Assembly (NCBI GenBank): GCA_039182125.1
Contig: JBCDCH010000003.1
Coordinates: 53,046 to 117,045 of the forward strand
DNA length: 64,000 bases
Source: Planctomycetota bacterium
Lineage (GTDB): Bacteria > Planctomycetota > Phycisphaerae > Tepidisphaerales > Tepidisphaeraceae
Direction of reading: 5' to 3'
Part shown: positions 37,203-46,637 of the stretch, in pieces
How the letters are laid out: every line of letters starts with the position of its first letter
Position numbering within the stretch: the first letter of the stretch is position 1
Program-made: the position numbers and the translations under genes
Notes under the pieces: model-generated
The model's database searches: none
Told to the model about the DNA's origin: nothing
Seen by the model: the letters and a program-made list of their open reading frames with translations, nothing else

Positions 37203-37233
37203 GATTTGAGATTTCAAATCTGAGATTTGAGAT
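37203..37233. repeat. AT-rich short repeat in the ALDH 5' region
   Basis: GATTTGAGAT occurs twice (37203-37212 and 37224-37233), and AGATTTCAAATCT (37209-37221) is a palindrome. The stretch is far more AT-rich than its surroundings. It sits 15 nt before the ALDH start, in the expected 5' UTR/promoter. It may be an operator or a small dispersed repeat of this genome. Confidence 0.6.
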
Positions 37234-37361
37234 GACGAAGTGCGGGTCGCCGGCTCCTCTCCGGCATTCAACCGGCGTGTGAGCTTACCGCAACGACACG
37301 CGCACCGAAACCGTCTCCATTCCACATTTCCCTACGCCCTCGTCGGCCGCTAAAGTCTTGC

Positions 37362-37934
37362 ATGGCTTGGCTTGCAGAAGACAAACGTGCCGCACTGACC
37401 GACGCCGGCGAACCGCTGCTCACCGACGCGATGAAGGCGACGTTGCGTGACACGTACTTTCCCCGCTACCCGACCAAGCAGGCGTGCCTTTTGCCGGGGC
37501 TTCACCTGCTTCAGCACGAGTACGGCTGGATCCCTGCCCAGGCGATGAGCGAGATCGCCGAATTCCTCGAACTCTCCGAGGCCGAGGTCATTGATACGGC
37601 CAGCTTCTACGAGGAGTACTGGCTCCAGCCCAAGGGCAAATATCTCCTGCAAGTCTGCCGAAGTCTCGCGTGTGAGGTTTGCCAGTCCAGCAAGATCACC
37701 GATTACCTCTCCGAGTCGCTCAATGTCGAGGTCGGCGAGACCAGCGATGATCAGCGGTTCACTCTCGTTGAACTCGAATGCCTCGGGTCATGCGGCACCG
37801 CGCCGGTCTTGATGATCAACGACGTGCTTCACGAGAACGTCGAAGTCGGCCAACTCGACGATCTCATCGCCGCCTTGCCCGACGACCCCCATGATCTGAA
37901 AGACCCCAGCGTCGACTGGGACGCGGGTCACTGA
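37362..37934 (+). CDS. NuoE-like [2Fe-2S] subunit (NADH dehydrogenase/formate dehydrogenase type)
   Basis: 190 aa. Thioredoxin-like ferredoxin of the NuoE/24-kDa family. Cluster Cys: C99 and C104 (VCRSLAC), C140 and C144 (ECLGSCG), the CX4C...CX3C pattern. N-terminal helical domain starts RDTYFPRYPTKQACLLPGLHLLQHEYG as in NuoE. No nuoF or other complex I subunit is in this window, so this may be an isolated copy or an operon fragment. ATG start at 37362. Confidence 0.9.
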   Translation: MAWLAEDKRAALTDAGEPLLTDAMKATLRDTYFPRYPTKQACLLPGLHLLQHEYGWIPAQAMSEIAEFLELSEAEVIDTASFYEEYWLQPKGKYLLQVCRSLACEVCQSSKITDYLSESLNVEVGETSDDQRFTLVELECLGSCGTAPVLMINDVLHENVEVGQLDDLIAALPDDPHDLKDPSVDWDAGH

Positions 37935-37968
37935 TCCGTCCGAAAGCCGACGTCGCGGGCGTGGGTTT

Positions 37969-38772
37969 TCAGTTGGGCTTTTGGCACTTCGGGCACCAGG
38001 TGATCGGTCGGCTGCCGATGGTGCTGGTTTTGAGGTCGCTCCGGCAGCGGCGGCACTTGCCGCGTTTGTACACAAGAAAGCGCTCGCCCGAGCCGAGCTT
38101 GCTCGGCGGCTTGTCGATGTCCTTGCGGTCCACGCCGATGATCTTGCCGGTCTTCGTGGCGTAACGCATCAGGTGGAGCATGTCCTCCCACAACGCGTTG
38201 AACTGCTTGGTGGTCAGTTCGTTGGCGGGGGTGGCGGGGTGGATGCCGGTGCGGAAGAGGGCCTCGGCTCGGAAGATGTTGCCGACGCCGGTCCAGACGG
38301 ATTGATCGAGCAGCAGCGCACCGATCTGCTTTCGGCTCGCCTTGCATTTCTCACGCACCCACTTCTTCGCGGCCGACTCGTCAAAGTCCGGATGCAACGG
38401 GTCGGGCCCGAGCTTGTCGAGTTCGGCTTGGTGTTCGTCGACGCTGACGATTTTGCAGGTGATCGGCGCGATCAGGTCGAGGCCGGCATCGTTGGTGGCA
38501 AGCCGCATGCGGACCGCGCCGCGTGGCTCGGGTACATGGCCGGCGTGGTGCCGAAAGCGGCCGAGCCGACCGAGATGCACCATGACGATGTTGGGTTTGC
38601 CGAAGTGGTAGAACAGCACCTTGCCGCGACCTTCGACCGACGTGAGCTTGAGGCCGTCGATCGCGTCGGCTTCCTCGAACCGCCCCTGCGGGGAGGAAGC
38701 GCGCACCTTACGCCCGCCGAGCAACGCGTTTTGCCTGTCGGCTTCGATCCGAATGATGTGACCTTCTGGCAT
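37969..38772 (-). CDS. Fpg/Nei-family DNA glycosylase (endonuclease VIII-like)
   Basis: 267 aa. Base-excision repair glycosylase. N-terminal catalytic residues in PEGHIIRIEADRQ (Pro2 and Glu3 after Met removal), then SSPQGRFEEA as in actinobacterial Nei. The helix-two-turn-helix contains LLLDQSVWTGVGNIFRAEAL; the C-terminal zinc finger is CRRC...WCPKC. MPEGH favours the Nei over the Fpg (MPELPE) type. It is followed by the lipoprotein gene and converges with NuoE. Confidence 0.9.
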   Translation of the reverse strand: MPEGHIIRIEADRQNALLGGRKVRASSPQGRFEEADAIDGLKLTSVEGRGKVLFYHFGKPNIVMVHLGRLGRFRHHAGHVPEPRGAVRMRLATNDAGLDLIAPITCKIVSVDEHQAELDKLGPDPLHPDFDESAAKKWVREKCKASRKQIGALLLDQSVWTGVGNIFRAEALFRTGIHPATPANELTTKQFNALWEDMLHLMRYATKTGKIIGVDRKDIDKPPSKLGSGERFLVYKRGKCRRCRSDLKTSTIGSRPITWCPKCQKPN

Positions 38773-38777
38773 CTCAG

Positions 38778-39326
38778 TTAGAGCCTACGACGCACCATGT
38801 CGGCCAGTCGGCGTTCAAGGTTTTCGTCACGTCCGACGTCGTACCAGTATTGCCGGGGCAGGAAAACGCCACGGTCGGACTCGGGCGTGCCGCGCTCGTC
38901 GCCGCGGCGGAAGAAGTCGCGGTGAAACGCCGGGTCGGTGATCCGCCGCTCGGCAAGGCTCAGGCGTTCGACGCGAACGATCGGCTTCGCCACGAAGCCC
39001 GCGTCGGTCTCCTCGAAATCGAACCGAACCGTCCGGCGGTACGTTGCCGTCGCGCTGCGTGCCATGTCGTCCATCGTCGAGAGTTCGTGTCGAAACAGAA
39101 TCTCGGTCGGCTGGGCGGCGATCATCGGCTCGGTCACCAGCACGCCGCGTCGTTTGTCCTGCAGGTCGGGTTTGAAATGCAGATCGCGGGCCGCGTCTTC
39201 GGCCGCGGCCCAGAGGTTGTCGAAGTCACCCGCGACGACCGGTTCGGCCGGCGCCACCGTCCGCGCGTTCGACGCACAGCCGACCGTCAGCCAGGGCACG
39301 AGTAGCAACAGGAACATCCAACGCAT
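38778..39326 (-). CDS. Lipoprotein of unknown function
   Basis: 182 aa from the ATG at 39326 (upstream frame is not coding-like). Signal MRWMFLLLLVPWLTVGCASN with lipobox TVGC. Mature part has DNLWAAAEDAARDLHFKPDLQDKRRGVLVTEPM, TYRRTVRFDFEETDAGFVAKPIVRVERLSLAERRI and ends with RQYWYDVGRDENLERRLADMVRRRL. No known domain. Ends 5 nt before the start of the DNA glycosylase gene on the same strand, so the two are likely cotranscribed. Confidence 0.72.
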   Translation of the reverse strand: MRWMFLLLLVPWLTVGCASNARTVAPAEPVVAGDFDNLWAAAEDAARDLHFKPDLQDKRRGVLVTEPMIAAQPTEILFRHELSTMDDMARSATATYRRTVRFDFEETDAGFVAKPIVRVERLSLAERRITDPAFHRDFFRRGDERGTPESDRGVFLPRQYWYDVGRDENLERRLADMVRRRL

Positions 39327-39415
39327 GTCGCTATTGAAGCGCCACCGGCCGGTCACGGCAACCGATCTTGTCGCGAGTGGTCTTGTTTCGGCGACCGGTC
39401 GGATACCATCCCGGC

Positions 39416-40780
39416 ATGCGAATCGGACTATTTTTGGCGGCAATCGCTGTATTGATGATGACCGGCGGGTGTAGCTGGTTTCAGGTGTTGCGTGGTGACC
39501 GGACCGAGCCGAGCGACGTGATCGTGGCCGGTGAGCCGGGGCCGACCGGACCGAGCGAGGACGTGACGCCGGACGTGGGCCCGGTGGACGATGCGGGCAT
39601 CGTCGAGCCGCTGGGGGATCCGGTGCCAGAGCCGACGCTCGACTCGGCCGGGGCAGGTGATTTGGCGGCCGGCAGTCCGTCGCCCGACGCCGCGGTCCCC
39701 GCCGGCATTTCCGTGCCGGAGCTTTCCGAAGCCGAGAACCTTGGGCCCGTGCAGACGGTGCCTTCCGATCGCGTCATACCCGTCGGTGGCGTGATCGCGC
39801 GGGTCAACGGCACGGCCCTCTACACCGACGAAGTCCTGCGAGACGTTCGTCCGATCCTCCGCGCCCGTGCACAAACGATGGAGCGTGAACGATACCGGGT
39901 TGTCGCCGAGCGTGAGATTCGTCAGCAGCTCGAACGCCTCATCGGCGATGAGGTCCGGCTCAGCCAGGCCCGCCGCGTGCTCAACGACAACGAGCGCGAG
40001 TTCGCCCGTCAGCGTGCTTTCGAGTGGCGACGTACGCAGGTGACCGAGGCGGGCGGCTCCTTCACCGAGGCCAACCGTCGGGCCAAGCAACTCGGCTTCG
40101 AAGACCTCGACGCGATGGTCGAACGCAAGTTCGATCAGTTCCTCATCGACACCTACGTGCAACGCAAGCTCCTGCCGCGGATTCAGGTCAGCCCGTCCGA
40201 GATGCGGTTGCGTTACCAGCAGATCGTCGATGACCGTTACACCGAGCAAGCCAAGGCGGAGTTTCGACTGCTACGGATCAACGAGAGCGCGGCCGGCGGT
40301 CCGGACGCGGCGCTGACCAAGGCCCGCGACATCAAAGCCCGCATCGACAGCGACGAGCTCGATTTCCTGACCGCTGCTGGCCAGTTCAACGACGACGCGA
40401 TGCTCCGCGAGAGCGCCGGCGATCTGGGCATCGGGCTGATGGAACGTGGGGCGTATCGGTACAAGCAGATCGAGGATGCGGTGTTCGCCGGCGAGCCGGG
40501 CCAGACGCTCGGTCCACTTCCGCTGAGCGATCGACAGGGGCCGGCGCAGGTGCTGGTGTTCGTGGAGCAGAAGACGGTCGGCCGGGTACAGCCGTTCGCC
40601 GACGCGAAAGTTCAGCAGGACTTGCGCAACCAACTTCGCCAGGAGAAGTACACCGAGCTGCTCGCCGAGGAAGCCCGTGGCGAGCAGGCGATGGCCTTGG
40701 TCGAGCGGCTCAGTGACGGTGTGCAGACCGCGGTCGACATCGCGTTGCTCGACTACGACCGGTGGAACGCCGAGGAGTGA
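39416..40780 (+). CDS. SurA-like peptidyl-prolyl isomerase lipoprotein
   Basis: 454 aa from ATG 39416. Lipobox LMMTGGCSW. A long acidic/Pro linker (residues 25-110, many GP, EP, PGP repeats) precedes the SurA-type N domain: VIARVNGTALYTDEVLRDVRPILRARA and QLERLIGDEVRLSQARRVLND. A parvulin-like rotamase segment follows (YTEQAKAEFRLLRIN; GDLGIGLMERGAYRY; GQTLGPLPLSDRQGPAQVLVFVE). Likely an envelope chaperone for outer-membrane proteins. Prolyl oligopeptidase follows 23 nt later. Confidence 0.85.
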   Translation: MRIGLFLAAIAVLMMTGGCSWFQVLRGDRTEPSDVIVAGEPGPTGPSEDVTPDVGPVDDAGIVEPLGDPVPEPTLDSAGAGDLAAGSPSPDAAVPAGISVPELSEAENLGPVQTVPSDRVIPVGGVIARVNGTALYTDEVLRDVRPILRARAQTMERERYRVVAEREIRQQLERLIGDEVRLSQARRVLNDNEREFARQRAFEWRRTQVTEAGGSFTEANRRAKQLGFEDLDAMVERKFDQFLIDTYVQRKLLPRIQVSPSEMRLRYQQIVDDRYTEQAKAEFRLLRINESAAGGPDAALTKARDIKARIDSDELDFLTAAGQFNDDAMLRESAGDLGIGLMERGAYRYKQIEDAVFAGEPGQTLGPLPLSDRQGPAQVLVFVEQKTVGRVQPFADAKVQQDLRNQLRQEKYTELLAEEARGEQAMALVERLSDGVQTAVDIALLDYDRWNAEE

Positions 40781-40803
40781 ATCGCACGGCATAGGATGCC
40801 GCC

Positions 40804-42882
40804 GTGATTGCATCCATTTTTCTTGCCGTGGTTGTACCCTTGAACTATCCGACGACTCCGACCGACGACGTGGTCGACGACTTCCACGGCACACCCGTGG
40901 CCGACCCGTATCGCTGGCTCGAAGGTGACGGGCCGGAAGTTCGCGCGTTCATTGATGAGCAGAACGCCATCACCGACGCTTACCTCGACGTCGAGAGCAA
41001 GCCGGCCATCCGTGCCCGGCTCGAAGAGTTGACCGACTACCTGCGGTTCTCCACGCCGAGCCGGTACGGCGACACCGTCATCTACACCCGCAACGACGGC
41101 CTTCAGCCGCAGAGCGTGATGTACGTCCGTGGCGGCGGCGATGTCGAGGGTGACCGCGTGCTGATCGACCCCAACACTTTCAGCGATGACGGCACCGTCG
41201 CGCTTGCCGGGACGACCTTCACCAAGGACGGCGCGCTCATGGCATACGCCGTGTCCGTCGGCGGCTCGGACCAGCGTGTCGTGAAAGTTCGCCAAGTCGA
41301 GAGTGGCGAAGACCTCGCCGACGAGCTGACCAACATGCGGTTCAGCGGCATCGCGTGGAACCCGGACAACACCGGCTTCTGGTACAACCAGTACCCGTCC
41401 GACGAGAGCCGGCTGAACAACCGGTTGCGCTATCACGTCCTCGGCGAGCCGCAGGGTGATGGTGCGATCGTGTACACCGAGCCGGACGATCCGGAGCTTT
41501 CGCTGTTCCCGTTCGTTACCGACGCGGGGGATTACCTCGTGGTCTACAAGTCGCGTGGCACCGACCGCCGCAGCGGGGTGATGTACCGCGAGATCTGCGA
41601 CGACTGCGACCCGGCCAAGCAGGGCGGCTTCACCGAGCTGTTCCCGGTGCAGGACGCCCGCTATTCCATCGTCGGCAACACCGACAGCACGTTCTACGTC
41701 CTGACCGACAAGGACGCGCCGCGCCGCAAGCTCGTCGCGGTCGACCTGCTCAAGCCGGAGATCGAGAACTGGCAGACGATCATCCCCGAGGGCGAGGCCG
41801 TTCTCGAAACCGTCGGCACGATCGACGGCGGCTTCGTGGCGGTTCACTCGAAGGACGGCCGCAGTGTGTTGACCGTCCGCGATCGCACCGGCGGTAGCGT
41901 GCGCAACGTCGAACTCCCCGGCGAGGGCACCGTCTTCGGCGTCGACACCGACCCGCAACGCGAGACGTTCACCTTCGGCTACACGAGCTACAACTTCCCG
42001 TCGGTTGCCTTTGCCGCCGACGAGGAGCTTGGCCTCGAGGAGGTGTTTCCAAGCACGCTCGACTTCGATCCGAGCGGGTTCGACGTGTCGCTGCACTTTG
42101 CCACGAGCAAGGACGGCACGCAGGTGCCGCTGTTCGTGACGCACAAGAAGGGGCTCGAACTCGACGGCGACAACCCCGCGATCCTCTATGGCTACGGCGG
42201 GTTCTCGATCGGCCAGTCGCCGTACTTCGCGCCGTCGTTGATCGCGTGGTTGGAACAGGGCGGCGTGTACATCTTCGCCGGGTTGCGCGGCGGCGACGAG
42301 TACGGTGCCGAGTGGCACGAAGCCGGCAAACTTGAGAACAAGCAGAACGTCTTCGACGACTTCATCGCGTCGGCCGAGTGGGCGATCGACAACGGCTACA
42401 CCAAGCCGGAGAAGCTCGCGATCCGCGGCGGGTCCAATGGCGGCCTGCTCGTCGCCGCCGTCGAGCTCCAACGTCCCGACCTGTTCGGCGCGGTCATCTG
42501 CCAGGTGCCGGTGATCGACATGCTCCGTTACCACACCTTCGGCACCGGGCGGTTCTGGACCGTCGAGTACGGCAACGCGATGGAGAACCCCGAGCACTTC
42601 GAGTTCATGTACGCCTACTCGCCGTTGCACAACGTGGAAGAGGGCGTGCTTTACCCGCCGACGCTGGTGTTGACGGCCGACGGCGACGATCGTGTCGTCC
42701 CGGCCCACGCGTTCAAGTACGTCGCCACGCTCCAGGCCAACGCCGACCCCAACGGCATTTACCTCCTGCACCACCAGACCGACGCCGGCCACGGTGCCGG
42801 CAAGCCCACCGCCAAACGTCTCGACGAGGCAGCGGACATTTACGCATTTCTGGTCAAGCAGTTCGGGATGACTTGGGAGTAG
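40804..42882 (+). CDS. Prolyl oligopeptidase (S9A)
   Basis: 692 aa, GTG start. Cleaves peptides after proline. N-terminal hydrophobic stretch (SIFLAVVVPL) is too short for a clear signal. Propeller region starts with HGTPVADPYRWLEG as in POP proteins; the peptidase domain begins PAILYGYGGFSIGQSPYF. Catalytic triad: Ser544 in GGSNGG, Asp629 in ADGDDRVVP and His663 in AGHGAGKP. All three residues are present, so an active enzyme is expected. Follows the SurA-like gene by 23 nt. Confidence 0.95.
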   Translation: MIASIFLAVVVPLNYPTTPTDDVVDDFHGTPVADPYRWLEGDGPEVRAFIDEQNAITDAYLDVESKPAIRARLEELTDYLRFSTPSRYGDTVIYTRNDGLQPQSVMYVRGGGDVEGDRVLIDPNTFSDDGTVALAGTTFTKDGALMAYAVSVGGSDQRVVKVRQVESGEDLADELTNMRFSGIAWNPDNTGFWYNQYPSDESRLNNRLRYHVLGEPQGDGAIVYTEPDDPELSLFPFVTDAGDYLVVYKSRGTDRRSGVMYREICDDCDPAKQGGFTELFPVQDARYSIVGNTDSTFYVLTDKDAPRRKLVAVDLLKPEIENWQTIIPEGEAVLETVGTIDGGFVAVHSKDGRSVLTVRDRTGGSVRNVELPGEGTVFGVDTDPQRETFTFGYTSYNFPSVAFAADEELGLEEVFPSTLDFDPSGFDVSLHFATSKDGTQVPLFVTHKKGLELDGDNPAILYGYGGFSIGQSPYFAPSLIAWLEQGGVYIFAGLRGGDEYGAEWHEAGKLENKQNVFDDFIASAEWAIDNGYTKPEKLAIRGGSNGGLLVAAVELQRPDLFGAVICQVPVIDMLRYHTFGTGRFWTVEYGNAMENPEHFEFMYAYSPLHNVEEGVLYPPTLVLTADGDDRVVPAHAFKYVATLQANADPNGIYLLHHQTDAGHGAGKPTAKRLDEAADIYAFLVKQFGMTWE

Positions 42883-42922
42883 TCGCAAAAATGTGTATAT
42901 TCATCGGTGGCAAGGAGCTCCG

Positions 42923-43375
42923 ATGAATCCACGTTTTGAGGCACGCCCGGCACTGACGGTTGTCGGATACCAGATCGACACCAAACCGATGTCGCCAGAG
43001 ATTGGCGAGCTTTGGGGTAAGTTCGGTTCGGCCCACGACGTGCAATGGCCGCCATCAATCGGCGGCGGTGGTGCGTACGGCGTGATGCAATACCACGAGG
43101 ACACGGGCGTGCTGACGTACATGGCCGGCATTCCCGTCGCGCCCGACGCGCAGGTGCCCGAGGGCATGCACAAGTGGGACGTACCGGAGACCGAGTACGC
43201 GATTTTCAGCACCGTCCTGGACAACCTCGCCGAGACGTTCACGAAGATTTACAACGAGTGGCTCCCCAATGCCGACGTTGACGGTGGCACCGGGCCCGCG
43301 CTCGAGTGGTATGGCCCCGGCTTCCACGAGAAGCACCTCGACGTGAACGTCCTGATCCCGATTCGTCGGCGGTAA
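42923..43375 (+). CDS. GyrI-like small-molecule-binding domain protein
   Basis: 150 aa. Single GyrI-like/effector-binding domain (as in SbmC and the C-terminus of Rob/BmrR): LTVVGYQIDTKPMSPEIGELWGKFG, GVMQYHEDTGVLTYMAG, YAIFSTVLDNLAETFTKIYNEWLP and the end DVNVLIPI. No DNA-binding domain, so it is a stand-alone binder. AAGGAG at 42912-42917 sets the ATG 42923; an earlier GTG (42893) is not needed. Confidence 0.8.
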   Translation: MNPRFEARPALTVVGYQIDTKPMSPEIGELWGKFGSAHDVQWPPSIGGGGAYGVMQYHEDTGVLTYMAGIPVAPDAQVPEGMHKWDVPETEYAIFSTVLDNLAETFTKIYNEWLPNADVDGGTGPALEWYGPGFHEKHLDVNVLIPIRRR

Positions 43376-43411
43376 CTCGGGCTTGGCGATCGCGTTCGGT
43401 CGCCACCGCGT

Positions 43412-46400
43412 TCAGCGGCGAATGACGTTGATGCCCGGCTCGGCGTCGAAGGTGTCGACGATGTTGCCGTTGCGATCGAAGACGTCGACCGGAGTCGCCG
43501 CATCGCCGGTGTTGGTCACGACGTAGGTGCGGCGGTCGCCATCGGTGTACACACCACCGAGCGGCAGGCTCAGGTGATAGCCCGGGTCATGCCGGCCGAT
43601 GTCGGCCAACGCGTGAGCGTGGAAGTAGTACAGACCGGCGTCGGGTTTGGTCATCGACGGGCTGTCCTGTTCAAGCAGGTCGCCCATGATCCGCGTCGCG
43701 CTGCCCGGGTCGGCCTGTGTCCAGTAGCCGAGCATGACGTTCTGCCAGTCGTTGGGCGTGCTGTCTTCCAGGTCCGCGAACGCGTCGGCGTCGATCTCTT
43801 CGACGTCCTGTCCCCGGGCGGCGAAGTACTTTCGGAGCGTCGCTTCGGTGTGGGCCGCGTCATGGCCTAGGTACGCGAGGTTGGGCCAGAGCGGCAACGC
43901 CTGGATACCGAGGATGTACTCGGGGTTCGGGCCGAACCACGTGCCCCAGGTCGCGCTGTCGTCGAACAGGATGCCGACGTTGGATTCGGTGAAACCCTCG
44001 GGCCAACTGCTGCCCGCGCTGTTGAACCAATAGCGCATCGTTGTTTCGGCTTCGATGGTGTAGCCCATCATGCCGGCCGCGAGCAGCCGCTGGTTGTCGG
44101 TCGCCGCACCGACCAGTGCAAGTCCGAGCCAGGACTGGATGGCTTCGGAGGTCGACTCCTGGTTGTTGCCGCGATCGCTGCTGGTTCCGGCCGCGTAGCT
44201 GTGGCCGACCCATGGTTCGAACGTGCGCAGATACGGAAACCGCTTGTCTTCGCGATCCGGGTTGGCGTACTGCTTTGCGACGAGCGTGGCCATCTCGCCG
44301 AAGTCTTCGGCGAACGCCGGGTCGCGCAGCATCAGCACGCCGGCGCTGGCGGTGAGGTAGCCGTAGTGGAAGTGATGATCGGTGAAGTTCTGTGAGCCGA
44401 AGTCCGGCGCGAAGCCGACGATCGCGCTGCTGCCCGGGTATGCGGCGTAGAAGCGCCCCTGTTCGCCGGGCGTGTAGGTGAGCCAGTCGGTGACGGACGT
44501 TTCGAGCGCGGCCTGGAACTCATCGGCCGTGTCGTCGCCGAGCGTGTCGGCCATGAGCGCGAACTCGGCGTAGCGCTGCATGTCCTTGCCGCCCCAGTAG
44601 GTGTTGTTTACATAGATCGGCCCGTTGTCGATGCGGACCATCTCGGCCGCGAACTCGTTGAGGTACTGCCGCATGCGGGCTTCGTCGAAGTCGGCACCCG
44701 TCGGCTTTGGCAGGACATACGGCATGCCATAGGCGCGGTGGGCGATGGTGAACGTGTTGCCGGTCGAGAGCGCGACGGGACCGCGGATGCTCGGGTAGGT
44801 ATCGCCGGTGAGCCCAGCCGGCGGAATGGTTGCCTCGACGTGATGCGGCAGCCATGTTTGGAGTGCGGCTTCCCCGTTGGATGTTTCAATCGCCCACGTC
44901 GTCGTGACCAGGCCAGGCTCGTAGTCGAAGTCGAAGGTGCTGCCGACCGGTCGCGCCGTGGCGTGTTCGGCGAAGACGGGCAACGCCTCCGCGCTCGGGA
45001 GTGTCGCGACCGTGACCGCCGTGGCATTCACGACTGTGAGCACGTTGCCGTCGAGCACGAAGACGGCGTTATTGTCGTCGGTGAAGATGCCGAACTCTGC
45101 AGTCCCTTTGGTCAGGCGGATGTGGTCGCCGTTGTCCTCGGCCAGGACGGCGTTGCCGACGTCGAACCGCAATGGCATGCCCGACGCCTCGAACCAGACG
45201 GCCGGCATGCCGCGCCCGAGGGTGACATCGACGTGAGCTTTGGTGTCGCTTTCCATGCGAAAGTGGATCGTCCAGTCGCTGTGATCGAGCAGCGCGTCGC
45301 GGGTGAACGCGGCGTTGTTGGGCGGCATGAGCCGAATCGTTTCGCTGCCGCTGACGGCGATGGTTCCGGCGTCACCGCCGATGTCGGTGACGGCCATGAC
45401 GGTCACGCCGTCGGGGCCGGTCCGCGCGCGCAGCGGGTAGGGCGTGAGCCAGCCGGCGAACGGCGATTCGAGAATGTTCGTCCACCAGTCGTTGGTCGGC
45501 AGCGGGGCATCGGCGGGGCGGTCGATCCAGTCGTACTCTTTCTCGAAGACCCGGGTAAACAGATCGCTGACCCGGTCGAGGACTACATTCGGCGGCGCGG
45601 CGGCGTATGAGCCGGCCCCGACCGCGACGGACTCAATGGCGGTGATCGCTCGCTCGATGGTGATGGATTCAATCGCGGCGTCGGTGCCGGTGAGATTCAG
45701 CACGCCCAACCCCGGCCGCAACGTGAGTTGGATTTCGGCACGATCGCTCTCGGCGGGGACGTCGACGGCGGCGGTGTACCCGTTGAACTCGGCGGTCACC
45801 GTTCCGCCATCTGGCGCGACGTCGGCGAGTGCGAACGTGGCCTTGTGGTAACCGGACCGCGTCAGCCGCATCGTGTATGGCAGGGGCGTTTCGCTCAGCA
45901 TCGGCGGCGCGTCCCGACCGAGCCGCCGGGTCGTGTCGAAGTGACGCCCGTCGATCACGCTTGCCTCGTCGCCCACAACCCATGCTTTGCCCTCGTTCCC
46001 GTAAGTCGGTGCGGCGAGCAGTTCGAAGTAGTCGAGGTTGATCGCGCCAACATCGACCGCCTCGACGCGAATGACGTTGGTGCCGGCGTCGAGCGGCAAG
46101 ACGCCGTTGGCGATCGTGAAACTCAGCCAGCCGCCGGTCGGTCCGAGCACGATGTCGGTCGACCTGCCATTGACGGTGAATCGCAGCGTCGAAGCCTCGG
46201 CCGCGCCACGGGCGTATGACACGAACAACTCACGCTCGCCGGCGGTCGGGACATCGAGCGTGTACTCCCACCACTCGCCCGGCTCGACGTAGCCGATGGT
46301 GACGCCGCTGCCCGCGTAGCCGAGATCGACGCTGACTTCCGGGCGGGTCTCGCCGGCGTTGGCCGGCCGTTCGTCAGGATTTGGTTCGTGATAGGCGATG

Positions 46401-46570
46401 CCGGGACCGCCGTTGTCGAAGTGCTCGGCTTCGACCCGAACCACGCCAACCTCGGGCACCGAGACAGGCTGACCCGTCTCATCCACCCACGGCGTCTGCT
46501 CGGCCAACGCGGTGTGTGCAAGCAACGAAAAAGCAACCAAGAACAGCGATGGGAAGGCGTAACGACACAT
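43412..46570 (-). CDS. Secreted GH81 endo-beta-1,3-glucanase with CBM6-like domain
   Basis: 1052 aa from ATG 46570. Signal peptide PSLFLVAFSLLAHTALA. Residues 35-165 form a CBM6-type carbohydrate-binding domain (RVEAEHFDNGGPGIAYHE; EYTLDVPTAGERELFVSYARG; TNVIRVEAVDVGAINLDYFEL). The rest is a glycosyl hydrolase family 81 enzyme: APLPTNDWWTNIL, YPLRARTGPDGVTVMA, DHHFHYGYLTASAGVLM and, near residue 800, GNNQESTSEAIQSWLGLALVG with the catalytic Glu region. GH81 enzymes cut beta-1,3-glucans such as laminarin, a common algal polysaccharide. Confidence 0.92.
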   Translation of the reverse strand: MCRYAFPSLFLVAFSLLAHTALAEQTPWVDETGQPVSVPEVGVVRVEAEHFDNGGPGIAYHEPNPDERPANAGETRPEVSVDLGYAGSGVTIGYVEPGEWWEYTLDVPTAGERELFVSYARGAAEASTLRFTVNGRSTDIVLGPTGGWLSFTIANGVLPLDAGTNVIRVEAVDVGAINLDYFELLAAPTYGNEGKAWVVGDEASVIDGRHFDTTRRLGRDAPPMLSETPLPYTMRLTRSGYHKATFALADVAPDGGTVTAEFNGYTAAVDVPAESDRAEIQLTLRPGLGVLNLTGTDAAIESITIERAITAIESVAVGAGSYAAAPPNVVLDRVSDLFTRVFEKEYDWIDRPADAPLPTNDWWTNILESPFAGWLTPYPLRARTGPDGVTVMAVTDIGGDAGTIAVSGSETIRLMPPNNAAFTRDALLDHSDWTIHFRMESDTKAHVDVTLGRGMPAVWFEASGMPLRFDVGNAVLAEDNGDHIRLTKGTAEFGIFTDDNNAVFVLDGNVLTVVNATAVTVATLPSAEALPVFAEHATARPVGSTFDFDYEPGLVTTTWAIETSNGEAALQTWLPHHVEATIPPAGLTGDTYPSIRGPVALSTGNTFTIAHRAYGMPYVLPKPTGADFDEARMRQYLNEFAAEMVRIDNGPIYVNNTYWGGKDMQRYAEFALMADTLGDDTADEFQAALETSVTDWLTYTPGEQGRFYAAYPGSSAIVGFAPDFGSQNFTDHHFHYGYLTASAGVLMLRDPAFAEDFGEMATLVAKQYANPDREDKRFPYLRTFEPWVGHSYAAGTSSDRGNNQESTSEAIQSWLGLALVGAATDNQRLLAAGMMGYTIEAETTMRYWFNSAGSSWPEGFTESNVGILFDDSATWGTWFGPNPEYILGIQALPLWPNLAYLGHDAAHTEATLRKYFAARGQDVEEIDADAFADLEDSTPNDWQNVMLGYWTQADPGSATRIMGDLLEQDSPSMTKPDAGLYYFHAHALADIGRHDPGYHLSLPLGGVYTDGDRRTYVVTNTGDAATPVDVFDRNGNIVDTFDAEPGINVIRR

Positions 46571-46637
46571 TGTAACAGTTACACGATCGTCGTTGGCCGT
46601 GTTTCTGTCAACGGGCAATCGCCCCGAATCGTCTCGC

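Noticed and set aside
40753..42888. 711-codon minus-strand open frame
   Set aside because: Exactly antisense to prolyl oligopeptidase, which has an intact catalytic triad.
43384..43405. TGGCGA/TCGCCA hairpin between GyrI-like and GH81 genes
   Set aside because: Only six base pairs and no T-run; too weak to call a terminator.
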